The notes beneath the pieces were generated by a model. The model saw only the letters and a program-made list of their open reading frames with translations, was not told the DNA's origin and ran no database searches. Positions 1-13,989 of a stretch of DNA of 64,000 bases are shown piece after piece; positions within the stretch are counted from its first letter, which is position 1, and each line of letters begins with the position of its first letter. Source of the DNA: Trametes villosa (lineage: Eukaryota > Basidiomycota > Agaricomycetes > Polyporales > Polyporaceae); NCBI GenBank assembly GCA_002964805.2, contig PUDQ02000001.1, forward strand, positions 6,720,001-6,784,000, given 5' to 3'. The position numbers and the translations under genes were made by a program.

Positions 1-905
1 GCGCCCCGGATAAATTGCGTATAGCCCTAGCAGACACGTTGTAGTACCGCGGCCGTCGGCCAGTGAGGAGGCGTACACGGGGTGCCACTCGGAGACGACA
101 GGCCAATGGTGCGTCCTAGGAGATCAACGAGTCAGATAGATGCAAGAAGAAGAGGCATGGGCAGCTTCTCTGTGCTTTTCCAGTCCTCACAGCAACAAGC
201 AGATGCATAGGCACCTACCAGGCCGCCTAAGACCGGGGCGACCGCGTCGCCGATGTTGTGCTGCTCCCGATACCACGAAGCTCCTTCATTCATTGAAGCG
301 CTCAGCGTTGACGTTGACGTTCAGCATCTGCCCGCTTCGTAGACATGTCCGAGGATCCCTTCGTCTAGGGTAGGCAGAATTTTTGCTTGACATGAAGGCA
401 TTGAAGATGGTCAGAACACCATTAATGATGCTAAAAACCCGGGAACCACACCTTTATATCCAATACCACTGTGATCTCCCAAAGCAAGAAGTCATAGCAT
501 AGCATACCAAGATTGACATTGACGCAACGAACAGCCAAGCAACACTCCAAGAAGATCACGCATGGATGGGAGGGGCTGTAATACATTGCTGCAAGCGAGA
601 CTATACTACCAAAGCAAGCTGAAGGTGTGCTGGTGAGCGGGGGGTGAGTGAAGTATTCCATACTAGTGACTATGAATAAAGCGTGCGGGACGTGATCGTA
701 AGGTACGGGTCAATAATGCGTGAACATTACTTTTGCTCGTGGTCTATGCTGCGGGTCCGGAACGGGGGAGGGGGGTGAGGTGAAGGTCAGCGTGCGGGGG
801 CGTGATGCAAGGTGCGATGCGGAGAGGAGGTAGTGCGAAGATGCGGCGGAGGGGAGAGGCGGTATGCGGGGAGAGGGAGCGGCGGGGAGAGCGAAGAGTG
901 GGAAC
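1..905. other. gene-free stretch downstream of mtHsp70
   Basis: I see no supported gene here. The open frames are short, unrelated to any family I know, and lack plausible exon partners. The part nearest 905 should be the 3' UTR and terminator of the mtHsp70 gene. The first few hundred bases could belong to a neighbour outside the window. Confidence 0.5.
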
Positions 906-3305
<2,400 letters not shown>

Positions 3306-3408
3306 GGTGGATGAGGAGAAGGAAGGGATGGACAGCAAATCCCGAATTTCTCAAATTTTTGAATGCGTAATCTTATGTAAGAGCGCCCGGCGTACCCCGG
3401 ACGACGTG

Positions 3409-3426
3409 GAACGTTCCGGAACGTCC
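3409..3426. promoter_or_regulatory. heat-shock element upstream of mtHsp70
   Basis: The sequence has alternating 5-bp modules GAAcg-TTCcg-GAAcg followed by an imperfect inverted module (TCC, with a TTC three bases later). This is the nGAAnnTTCnnGAAn arrangement bound by trimeric Hsf1. It sits about 105 bp upstream of the mtHsp70 ATG at 3305, a normal promoter distance. The eIF4G stop lies on the far side, so mtHsp70 is the natural target. Confidence 0.75.
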
Positions 3427-3813
3427 TTCCGGCCAATAGGCGCCCCGGTTCGCCTAGCGCTAAGCGGTCGACTCATGCTCGCAGCTCAAGCCGACGGCCG
3501 ACAGCGACGACAGTCACGAAACAACGCTCTCAGTGTTCGGCACATACTCGTACAGGCTCGCACACAAGCAACAGGAGTGTCAGAGGCGGAAGGGGATATT
3601 ATCGTGCAATACTGTGCGATGTAATAAGTACACACTAATGCAAACACCATCGCGCTCGAGCGCGGAATATAAAACACCAAGAGTGAGTGCAGCAGACAAC
3701 AGTAGGTACTCGCGGGACAGCCAGACAGGGAATGCACGGTAAGCGAGGGGAACGGGGCGGAGAGGGCAGGGGATAGAGGATAGGGGGAATATGATACGGT
3801 GAACGGCGAATGT

Positions 3814-6800
3814 CTATGACGACAGAAGAGAGACGAGCTTGTCGCTGTCCATGGACTTGCCCGTGAGGCGCGCACGGCGCTCCTCGTCTTCGTGCAAGTG
3901 CGCACCCTTCAGCATGATCGCGAACAGGTTGAGAGCCTTCGGCGCGTCGATCGCGACGTCGTCGATGATCTCGGCCACAGGGTTGAAGCCCTCCTCGAAC
4001 GACGCCGGCGAGCACAGGTTCTTCGAGTGCGCCCGGTCGAAGAAGTCGGCGACGAGCTGCGCGTCCGCCTCCTTCGACTCGACCGCCTTCGACACGAGCT
4101 TGTCGACGAGGAGGTGCCGGTGCTCCGAGGGGAGCTTCGTGAAGTACACCTCCGCCTCGTCGAGGTCGCGAATGCTGAAGAACTCCTTGGTATCCTCGGC
4201 GACGCGCGTCTTCGCCTCGTCGGCAGACATCGAAGGGCCGCTCGTGGACTCGGCATCCTCGTTGTCTGAACCAGCGGTCGAGCCAGCGGGCGTCGACTCC
4301 GACTTGCTGTCGACGGGAACGGACCGGGGAAGGAGCTGCAGGCGCTTGCGCTGCGGGGGCGCCTCGGGGGCACCGCCAGAGCCAAGGTCGATGCTGCTCT
4401 TCCTGCTCGGGGGGCGGCTCGACTTCGCAGACGTAACCTCCGCCGCGATCTCGGGGTTGGCGCTGAGCATGGAGAACATGTTGCTCGAGCCTTGCCGCGA
4501 CAGCGTCGACTCCCGGCTCTTGGTCTTGTCCTTCTGGAAGACGGAGCTGGGGCCGAAGGTCATGGGCGTCGACTTGTTGATCTTGCCGAAGTTCGACAGG
4601 TCGCCGGCCTTGGGGGGTTGACGAGCAGCGGGCCCGCCAGCGACCGCCCAGCCGTCGGGGCCGATCTGCTGGTGGTCGCCACGGTCGCCGCCGCGCCTCG
4701 AGCCACCGCGAGACATGCTCATCGAACGGTTCATGGCGTCCTTGTCTGAAGCAGCCTTCTCCTTCTCGATCTGGGGACACACTGTTGGTACATGCTAACA
4801 CGACATACAAGCCGACAAACTCACCTGCTCGCGGAGCGCTGCGATCGTAGTAGGGGCCGCCGCCATGTTGCGGGGGATCCACTTCCGCTCGCGCAGTTCG
4901 ATGACATCCTAAGAAAATAGTCAACATCGCCGCTCACAGCATCCACGACAAAGGACTTTACCTGAAGCATGAACTGCATGCGCGAGTTGACGTTCGGGCT
5001 CCGGCAGAGCTCCTTCATGCGCGAGAAGTACACGTCCATGTGCGCGCGCGCCTTGGGGGTATCGAGGATCTGGCCGACGGTCGTCAGGAGCTTGCACAAG
5101 CTCTCGATCTCCTCCTCCTCGGGGTTCTCGACGTTGCCCAGCAGCTTCTTCACGCACTCGTGCATGATGCGCTCCGTGAGCATCTGCAGCTTGAACAGCT
5201 CGCCGATGAACTTTATGAGACCGAGGCCCTGCCGCTTCGCCTTCTGCGCGGCGTAGTACTCCTCCGAGTAGAGCGCGCTCTCTTCGTCCTCTTTGCCCTC
5301 CTGAGCAGCCTTGACAGCCTGGTCCTCGGTGGCCTTGGACGCCGCAGCCGCGGCCGTCGCGTCCTTCGCCGCCCATCCGCGCTCGAAGTCCTCCTGACAA
5401 CGGTTCAACAGGTACTTGCGGAAGAGCTGTCCACCCGCGATGGGCTTGCCGTCGGCGTTCTTGATGCCGTCGTCGCGGACGTTGGGGCTGATCTGCTCCA
5501 TCATCTTCCGGCACAGGCGCGCGTACATCTCCGACCACGTCGCCTCGTCCGTCGCCTTCTCGAACACGAGCCGGATGACCTGGATGAGCGTCCGCCCGTC
5601 CTGCTCCTTCTCGGACTTGTTCGCCCACGCGATGATCTGGTCCGAGATCGAGTCGAAGCGCTCCATGGTGAGCTTGTTGAGCAGCGCGCGGACCTTGCGG
5701 TCGACGACCTCGGGCGAGTCCTGATCGGCGGCGGGGCCCTTCTTGACGAGGCTGCCCGGCGTCCAGCGGTTCGCGGACACCTCGAGGGGAGCAACGGGCT
5801 CGAGAGACATAGAGTTGGCGAGGGAAGATCCGGGACCGAAAGCGCTGCCCTGGCCGGGACCTTGGCCAGGACGTTCCTTCTCGCGCTTGCCGCCACGCTG
5901 GCTGCGCGTGCGACCACTGCTGCTCGGGCCACCGCTCGAGGAACGGACCATGGGCGCCGGGCGACCGAAGGGCATGCCCGCCGGGCCGCCAGACATCGAC
6001 GCAGACCGGTTGGCCGCCGCGAAGCGCTCCTCGCTCGACATCTTCGGGGTCGAGAACTGACCCATGGTGAAGGAGCTGACCTTGTTGTTCTGGAAGCCTG
6101 AGATGCCCAGGCCGACGGAGCCTTGGCGAGAGACGCCTGCGGGGGGAGGCATGTTGGAAGAGGGGCGACGAGCGTGACCGGGTTGCGAACCACCGCGGTG
6201 AGGCATGGCGAAACTCTGGTCGTTGGGCTCGAGACCGATTGCGTCGAGGGGCGGGAGGGAGTCGGGCTTCTCCTTACAGACGAGCATAAACTGGAGCAGG
6301 AAGTCGCGGTCGTACCTGCACGCCTTTATCAGTATCGCGCACAATGAGAGACAAAGCATGGCCAATGCGTTACGCACCTGAACTTGCCCTGCTTAGCATT
6401 CTTGTTGAGCTCGGGCTTCGGGCTCAAAATACCCTCGGGGTACTCGATGCTGCCGATGTCCTCGATGATACGCGCAGTAGCGAGAGCAGAAGGGAGGGGG
6501 GCGGGGATGGCGTTGTTCTTCGTAGACGAGAGATCGAGGCGGCCAGGGCGGCGCTTGCCATCGGCGTTGAGGGTGGTGTCGATGCGGAGGGACGCTTTGT
6601 CCGAGACTTTGTCCTTCGCCTCCTCTTTGGCAGCCTCGTCGGCGTCCAACGACTCTTGCACCTCGCCCTCCTCTGAGGGTTCGGGCTTCGGCTCGGCCGC
6701 CTTCGCCTTCTCCTCTGCCTCCTTCGCAGCACGCTCCTCTTCCTCCTTCTGCTTGCGTGCCTCCTCCTCCTTGCGCGCCTTCTCCTCGGCCTCGCGAGCC

Positions 6801-8594
6801 TGACGCTCTTTCTCCTCGGCCTCCTTGCGCAACTTCTCCTTCTCCTCAGCCTCCTTCCGCGCCTTCTCCTCCTCCTCCTTCTTCCGCTGCTCCTCTTCCT
6901 CCCGCTTCTTCTGCGCCTCAGCCTCCTCCTTCTTGCGCGCCTCCTCATCCCGGCGAGCCTTCTCCTCCGCCTCCTTCTTCGCGGTCTCTTCGGCGTCCTT
7001 CTCCTTCTCCTTCTCCTTGCGCTTGGCGGCCTCCTCTTCGGCTAACCGCTTACGTTTGGCCTCCTCCGTCTCTATCCGCACCGACACTGGCCGCCGTGCA
7101 GGGGAGCTGGGGACGATAGGCGATGAGACAGCAGGTGCCTGCTTCTTGAAGCGCTCGAGGTCGACTTCCTGTCCGGACTCGGACTTGATGACGACGCGCT
7201 TCGGCGTGAAGGAGCTCGCATTGGAGTTCAGGCGGGAGATGCCACCGCCGGGTGCAGTGGACGATGCGGGGGTGGACGGGGTGGAGGAGATGCTGGAGAG
7301 GGAAGATGTGTGCATGTGGGGAGAGGGCGTCGGATGTGGCGGGTGGGCGTTCGGCGGCATTGCGGGTGTCATGGTGGGCGTCCCAGGCGGATGGAGCGAC
7401 GGCTGCTGCCCGCGCGGTGACATGGGCATCCCAGGCAGCGCGCCCGGCTGTGCCTGCGGTGTGTGCGGCGGCGGTGCCATGTGCTGCGGCATCCACTGGG
7501 GGGTATGCGGGTAGTAGTTCGGGTCCATCGGCATGCCATAGGGGTACTACGGACCGGCCGTTAGTCGGGATCTGCTATCTACAACAGTTCGACTCACATA
7601 GTATCCGCCCCATTGCGGTACCGGTACGGGTGCGCCAGGCGCTCCATGAGGTACGGGAGGTGGCTGGCCACCATGCGGCGGTGCCATTCTTGGACTCGGC
7701 ATCGCCTGCGGCATGCCCGCTGATGGGGGACCGTTAGGCGTGGGTGGTGGCCGCCCATTTACGTTCCCGTTGGGCATCTGTCGAGGGAAGCTAGGTGACC
7801 GCGGCACACCTGCATTCGCTCCGTTCTGCTGTGGCCTGAAGTTGGAGTACGGCCCGCCCATCTGGGGCTGTGGCTGATGCGAGGGATGTTGACCCTGAGG
7901 GCCGAGCGATGGTTGAGGGAGGGGAGCAGAGCGCGTCGCGGGGGAGGTGACATCAGCGGATGACGACGCTGATGGTCCATCTTGACTGGGCTTTTGGAAC
8001 AGACTCTTGACGTCGAATTTTGGGTGCTTGGGTGTCGACGCCGACCCAGAGGCTGCGGTGGAAGAGGAGGAGGGCGTAGCTGACGAGCCGGATGCAGAAG
8101 CAGCGATAGATGGGGGCGTCCCTGTCGAGAACGAGGTCGTCCGAGAATGGGACTTTCCGTTCGAGGACGTGGCTGGCAGGGTCCCGAACGACTTTATGCC
8201 CTCAGGCTTGATCGTCGGGACGGCCGCAGGGGAGGAGGATATCGGGGCGGATGCATCGTCTATCGACCCGAAGGTCACTGATGAGCCTGCGCTCGGGTGA
8301 GATCGCACGGACCACGCCCGACAGACGTGGGTGGGACGTACCTGATTTTGCGGGCACCGCTGTGTTCCGTGCGCCTACGCCATCCTTGAATGCGACGCCC
8401 TGTCCCAACGTGCTCGATCGTCTAGAGTGGGTCGGTGGTGCGGAAGGAGCGGCGGCTGAGGGAGCGGGCGCGGGAGATTGCGGACGGGTAGACGGCGCTG
8501 TCGCAGTGTTTGCTGGCGGACCTCTGGCCCAGGCAGACTTTGACGGTAGCTGGGACGACGTCTTTGGCGTAGAAGCGGCCGAGAATTTGCTCAT
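3814..8594 (-). CDS. translation initiation factor eIF4G
   Basis: Scaffold of the cap-binding complex eIF4F, joining eIF4E, eIF4A and the 40S subunit. Six exons by eye (8594-8342, 8286-7598, 7546-6378, 6315-4962, 4908-4825, 4770-3814) sum to 4506 nt, 1501 residues. Order: Ser/Pro/Ala-rich N-terminus; a Gly/Pro/Met-rich stretch; a long charged Lys/Glu/Ala coiled-coil of about 200 residues (DNA about 6.65-7.08 kb); the eIF4E-binding motif YDRDFLL (YxxxxL-phi) split over the 6378/6315 junction; Ser/Gly-rich and RGG-like linker; MIF4G domain starting near LNKLTMERFDSISDQI (DNA about 5.7-4.96 kb); and a C-terminal MA3-like domain ending DKLVSLLSS. The promoter and first two exons are duplicated at 19.63-20.81 kb, directly upstream of an unusual 10.7-kb insert. 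Confidence 0.95.
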
Positions 8595-8929
8595 TCTGCG
8601 CGCGGCGTGAGCACTCGCGCGGGTCGTCAGGAGAAAGACTCACGAATTGCTGCGATTCAGATGGGGTTGATTGATAATTGCACGGGGCGTCGCGTGAAGG
8701 TCGGTCGTGAAAGATGACCTGCCTGCAGGCGAACGAAAGGTCGCGAGTAGGGTCTAAAGTCTCGAGGGATCGGATGCTGGCGGTCAGCAATCCGTACGAT
8801 GTCTATCCAGGTGGAAGACGGAGGCAAGGTGCGTGGTGGACCTCGAAACAAAAAATCAGGGGAGCGGAGCAGGACCCCGAACGCGTCTGGCACCCGCTGC
8901 CCCCCGCATTGTGATGTCACCGCATATAG
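7747..8929 (-). repeat. eIF4G 5' duplication, copy A (in the intact gene)
   Basis: This segment holds the end of eIF4G exon 2, intron 1, exon 1 and about 335 bp of upstream promoter. It recurs at 19630-20812 in the same orientation at a constant offset of 11,883 bases, so no net indels, with roughly a dozen to twenty mismatches by eye, concentrated at the two edges. Matching stops after GCATATAG at 8929/20812, and fades near the GGCCGCCC around 7750. The other edge of this copy adjoins the insert. Confidence 0.93.
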
Positions 8930-10801
8930 CTCAGCTCGCCCTCTGCCTCTCCAGAGCTGCTCGGACGCGCTCTGTGCTCTCTCTCTAGTCTGGACCTGCG
9001 CCGTTCGCCGCCTCTCGACGCTGGCCGCACCGCCGTTCCCGCCCCTGCGCCCGACGCCCCGCGCTCAGACTCGGGCGTCTGTCGCGGACAGCTCGCGCCA
9101 TGCTCCCTCCAAAGGCTCGATGCCGCCGCTCACCTCCCTCGCCCGCAATCGACCACTCGACGTCTTTTCCTCTCCCCTCCGCCGACTTCGTCGCCCGGCG
9201 AGTTGAACTTGCCAATGATTCCGGAGTGCAGTGTTCTATCTTCTGGTGAGTTCCCAGCGCCGTCCGGCTCGAATTGCGCTCACTGCTTCGCTTTCTTTGC
9301 TCTGAAACTGCTTGAACCGCGCACCCCCGCTGCATCTCTCCTTCTGCACGCCCCAGAACGTCCTGAGGCCGCGCATACAACTACCCCGCACGCGCATGCA
9401 AAAGCACTAACGAAACCGACAAGATCCGCGCGAGTTACACGGTCAGCGCCTCGCGCCCCCGAGCCCCTCCAGTCCCCTCTCCTCCCGCCGCGCTCCTTGA
9501 CGCCCCGCTTCCACACGCCCAGGGAACGCTGGTATGGCCTTCAAGATGCTGCTCTCGCGCGCGCAAAGCCGCCGCTTGCGCCGTTCGAGCGCAATCGCGA
9601 TCGCACAACGCCCGCCCTTCCGCCCTCGACCTCGACCTCGGCCACCTCCCGGCTCGATGGACGCGTTCGGGTCTGATGCGGGCGTGTTACGGGAGCTCTA
9701 CGGACCCTACAGGTGCGTTTGTAGCTCTGTCTGACACGAATCCCGCTCACCACCCTCGGTTCAAGCAGCACCCGCCCGCGACATCGCGCATTCCCGCCCC
9801 CTCGCGCACCGGGCAGACGGCGAACAATACGCAGAAGTGGTGCATATATGCCCTTGACGTGCCGGTGCAGGCGGGCGTTGCGGCGTGAAGAATTGCGGGG
9901 CGGACAGGGTCGGCAGGACATTCTCGCAGGTGCGCCCAGCCGGTCTTCGCACAGCGCTCGTATCTGCTCACCCACCCTCAGCGTGCTCCACAGACGTTCC
10001 TCGGACCTCAATGAAGGCGCACCTGCACGCGCACGGACGGCGCGGACGTCCTGCGCCGGGAACGTCGCCCGCTCTGCTGCCGCCCCCCGACGGTCACCCG
10101 GTCCTCAGAGGACACCCCGCACGCCCACAGGTGCGTGTGCAGCTCATTAGTGCGCGGCACGGGCTTATCTACGACGTCATTGATAGCGCACAGCCGCCGT
10201 CGACGTCCCACGACGGGGAGAAGGTCGTCCTCGCTGCCGTCCCCGGCGACCATCCCGCCCATCTCCCGCCCTCTCCACCCGACGCCCCGCCTTGCCGCTT
10301 TACAGGCCGATGCACAACCCCTTGCTCTTCCGTCTAGTAAGTTCTCACGCGGTTCGCGTACGAATTGCGCTGACGAGGTCGCAATTTCAGCCTCCCGCCC
10401 CTCAAAATACTCGGTACATCGCGCAAACTCTCGCGCCCCCGCCCCATTTTGTATTGTAGACACGCCTAATACATGTTATTAGCCCTCCGAGCCGTGTCGG
10501 AGCCGTGCGCCACCGTCCGGACGCGCGCCGGGCATGTTCGCCGGCCCCCGCCTCGAGGAGGCCGTCCTCGCACACGCCGCCCCCGCCGCCCGACGCCCGC
10601 CAAACTCACGCAACGCGCACGCGACGCACGCCCGATCCCGACTACGCGTGCACGCACGCCGTACGCACGCGCCCCGTCCCGCTACGCCACCGCCTCGTCT
10701 GGCCCGCCCCCGCCAAAACACTCCCCTCCCCCGCCGTCCCCCGCCCGGACCCCCGCGCCAACGCGTTCCCGGGGACGCACGAACCATTGTGCGTGCGCCC
10801 T
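8930..10801. other. GC-rich insert, left part, no supported gene
   Basis: A pyrimidine-rich + strand region beginning where eIF4G copy A ends. Open frames occur in all six frames because stops are rare in such GC-rich DNA; none resembles a known protein. Intron-like elements on + are visible: a donor GTGAGTTC at 9246, whose first 40 bases resemble those of a 54-nt intron-like element at 10337-10390 (GTAAGTTC donor, CTGAC, ATTTCAG). Donors GTGCGTTTG at 9713 and GTGCGTGTG at 10131 also share their first 15 or so bases. The spacing 9246-9713 is 467 bp, close to the 468-bp period of the array that follows, so this may be its decayed edge. Confidence 0.5.
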
Positions 10802-13305
10802 GCAAGTTTCAGCACGATCCGGGCCGAAAAAATTCGCGGCGGGTTCGCGCGAATTCATGGGCGCCGCGGGCACGGCGCCACGGAACCGCGCGCCGCCGCC
10901 GGCACACGCGTCCTCCCGCCGCGCCGTCGCGCAGGACGACTCTCCCGAGCGCCCGCTACCGCCCAGTGGCGGTCGCGAGCGCGGGCGGCGCGTTTGGATT
11001 GCGCGCTTTTCGCCGGGCTCGGGGGGAGGGCGGCGGCGAGCACGTCCCCCGCGCCGTCCCGCGCCCCCGGAACGCGTGCGAATCGTACATAGCACTACCG
11101 GTACCGCCCTCGAGCACACACGGGCGCGGAGAACACGCCGCGAGCGGCGTTTCGACGCCCTCTCAGTGGGCCCGCCCCGCACAAGACTCCTCTCTGCGCC
11201 GCCGTCCCGCGCCCGCCCCGCCCCGCAAACGCGACTCTGGAGACGAGCGAACCATACTACATATATCCTGTAAGTTTCGCTGCGATCCGGGGCGAAAAAA
11301 ATGTGCTCACTTTCGGGTCGTTTCATTGCAGTTTCGAGGACGCCCGCGGAGAAGCACGCACCGCCGGCCGCGCATTCGCCCTCCTGCCGCGCCACTCGGT
11401 GGAACGAGTCACCTGGACGTCCGCTATCGATACCCGGTGCGCTCGAGCGCGGGGGATCAGTTTGAATATCGCAACTTTCGGCAGGCTCGGGAGGGGGTCG
11501 TCGGCGAACATCTCCCCGACGCCGGCCCACGTCCCCGGAACTTCCGCGGATCGTGCGGGACGCCTACACGACATCGTCCACGCACATCCGGACGCGCCAA
11601 GTGCGCCGGTCGCCTCACGGCGTGGTCCACTTACGGCGCCCGCCCCGCACAAGACCGCCGCCTGCGCCCCCGTCCCGCGGCCGCCGCGCCCCGCAAACGC
11701 GATCCCGTCGACGAGAGAACCGGTCTCCATGTCCACGGTAAGTTTCGCGGCGATCCGAAGAGAAAAAATACTACTCACCTTCGTGTCGTTTCATTGCAGT
11801 CTCGAGGGCAGCCGCGGAGAAGCACGCGCCGCCGGCCGTGCACTTGCCCTCCCGCCGCGCCACTTTGTGGAACGAGTCCACTGGACATCCGCTATCGATC
11901 CCCGCTGCGCTCGAGCGCGGGGGAGCGGTTTGAATTTCGCGCTTTTCGGCGGGCTCGGGAGGGGGTCGACGACGACCATGTCCCCGACGCCCGCCCGAGC
12001 CCCCGGAACGCATGCGGACTGTACGGGGTGCGTGTACGACGTCCTCCACGCACACACGGACGCGCCAAGTGCGCCGCACGCGTCGTGGCGTCGTCCACCC
12101 AGTGGGCTCGCCCCGCACAAGACCGCCGCCTGCGCCCCCGTCCCGCGGCCGCCGCGCCCCGCCAACGCCATTCCGGGGACGAGGGAACCGGGCTGCATGT
12201 ACACGGTAAGTTTCGCGGCTATCCGAAGAGAAAAAATGGTACTCACCTTCGAGGCATTTCATTGCAGTCTCCCGGACACCCGCACAGAAACTCGCGCCGC
12301 GGGCCGCGCACACGTCCTCCCGCCGCGCAACTCGGCACGAACGCTCCCCTGAGCATATCGTGTCGAACCCCGTCGGTCCCAGGCGCAGGCGACGAGTTCG
12401 AATTTCGAACTTGTCGCCCGGGCCTCGGGGAGGGCGCCCTCACCGATTTCCTCGCTGCCGCCCGGTGCCTCCCAAACGCGCCCGACGCGTACTTTATGCA
12501 CATACGACTCCCTTTCAGCACTCCCGGCTGCGCTAGACCCGCCGTACGCGTCGCCACGACGCCCGGACACCGGGCCACACCCGACAAGACCCCCGCCCCG
12601 GCCTCCGTCCCACGCCCGCCTCGCCCCGCGAACACGATTCCCGGCACGCCCGCACCGGGAAGCGTGCCCGCAGTGAGTTTCGCGGCGATCCGGGGAGGTC
12701 GTGACCTCGTCGCCCTCGTGGGCGCGGACAGCGGAACGCGTGCCACGGGCCGTGCTCGCGATCTCCCGCCGCCCTGTCTCGCACGACGACTCCCCGCCAC
12801 ATCGTCTATCAGCCCCCGCCGCGCTCGAGCGAATGCTCGAAGTCTGAATACCGGAGTTATGAGTGGCGGGGTGGGCCGGCGAGCACCGCGCCACCGTCTG
12901 TGGCGCGTATTCGCACACGAGGGCGGTGCGCGGTGCACCGTGGCTGCGGCGTACGTGCTGTATGCCGTACGTCGACTCGTTCTGCGTCGTCATAGCTCAC
13001 GCCCCCAGGTACGCGAGCACCTCTCGCGAGGCCGCCGGACACTCACTAGCCCGACAGCACGGTCGCGAACGCCCCGGGTACCTCGCCCGCCCCGCTCGTT
13101 CGTACCGCCCGCAGCGCCCTGTGCACGTCGGTCCCGAGCTCGAGCCTCGCCCGCTGACGACGCGACAAGTGCGTGCGGGGCCGCACTACCCGGACACCGC
13201 CCCAGCCACACGATGAATGGTGGCGGGGCGCATCGAAGGAGCGCGGGGCGCGCCGCGACGTTCGGGAACGAGACCGAGCGCGGTCAGGGGCCTGTAGACA
13301 GTTAG
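10534..13305 (+). other. 923-codon open frame running through array 1, coding status doubtful
   Basis: A stop-free frame of 923 codons crosses all five units because 468 is a multiple of three. The product would be Arg/Pro/Ala-rich with a 156-residue repeat containing segments such as ARPAQDRRLRPRP and VHGKFRGDPKRKN. It reads through the intron-like elements unspliced. Two other + frames and several minus frames are also open for hundreds of codons, so openness alone proves little. Removing the 62-nt introns would shift the frame in every exon. I therefore do not call it a gene, but an unspliced repeat protein is the main alternative to a non-coding transcript. Confidence 0.25.
10802..13140 (+). 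repeat. tandem array 1: 468-bp intron-bearing units
   Basis: Five units start with a donor-like GYAAGTTTC/GTGAGTTTC at 10802, 11270, 11738, 12206 and 12673 (spacings 468, 468, 468, 467). In the three central units the start is a complete intron-like element of exactly 62 nt (11270-11331, 11738-11799, 12206-12267): GTAAGTTTCG donor, an A-run, CTCAC, and TTTCATTGCAG. The remaining 406 nt of each unit is GC-rich and shared, for example CACAAGACCGCCGCCTGCGC and CGCTCGAGCGC. Central units are most alike. Unit 1 has a GC donor and no acceptor, and unit 5 lost the A-run, as expected when homogenisation acts on the centre. The end of the last unit is approximate. Confidence 0.9.
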
Positions 13306-13880
13306 TAGCACTATGTACGGCCAGCGGGGCGCCCGCCGGACGAATAGAACACGGGCCCCCGCCTGTGTGCGCGGGGTGCCGTCTGCCGTCCCCGCCGTCT
13401 GCTCTCCGCCAGTCCGTACGCGCGAGGCGTGCGCGGTAAGTCCTATATACATCTACATCTAGATTCCGCCCGCCCGCGAGTCTCCCGCCCGCCCGCCGAG
13501 GCCCGCCGCCGTGCCCCCTCACGGTGCAGCGACTCCGCGTACTCGCGGATGTGCTCCTGCGATGCTCGGTTGCCCGTTGACGCGCACGCGGCGGTGGCGT
13601 GGTCAGCTCGAGCCGACGCGAGCAGGCACGATGGATCGCGTCGTGTGCCGAGGCTACTGGAATACGCAGATTAGTAAGTATACACCGGTTCGGGTACTCA
13701 CCGCCTTGAGCTATCGCAGTAGACAGCTCGCGTCCTCGCGCAGTGGGTTGCACGCCCCGGAGAGGTATTGCGAAGCTGACGACATCTGCAGACGGTTTGG
13801 TGAGTAGTGTACCATAGTGCCTCTGCACACTGACATACCTGGTGCACCGAGGGAACGTCGTTGCGCGAAGGGCACGGCTG

Positions 13881-13989
13881 CGTGCGTGTAGGGAGGCGGA
13901 TACGAGAGAGAGGGGAGGCGGGGGAGGCGACGTGCGCGTAGGGAGCCGGAAACGAGAGGGAGGGAAGTCGGAGGAGGCGGCGTGCGCGT
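13881..13989. repeat. 50-bp tandem repeat, two copies plus a partial third
   Basis: Copies 13881-13930 and 13931-13980 both begin CGTGCGYGTAGGGAG and end with a GGAGGCG run; the start of a third (CGTGCGCGT) follows at 13981. They are purine-rich on +, in contrast to the pyrimidine-rich array 1. Confidence 0.85.

Noticed and set aside
10682..12993. Long minus-strand open frames in array 1 (up to 282 codons)
   Set aside because: They are shadows of a stop-poor GC-rich repeat; they recur with the 468-bp period, have no family similarity, and run opposite to all splice signals.
13436..13463. GTAAGTCC...CATCTAG as an intron in the spacer
   Set aside because: At under 30 nt it is too short for splicing in fungi.
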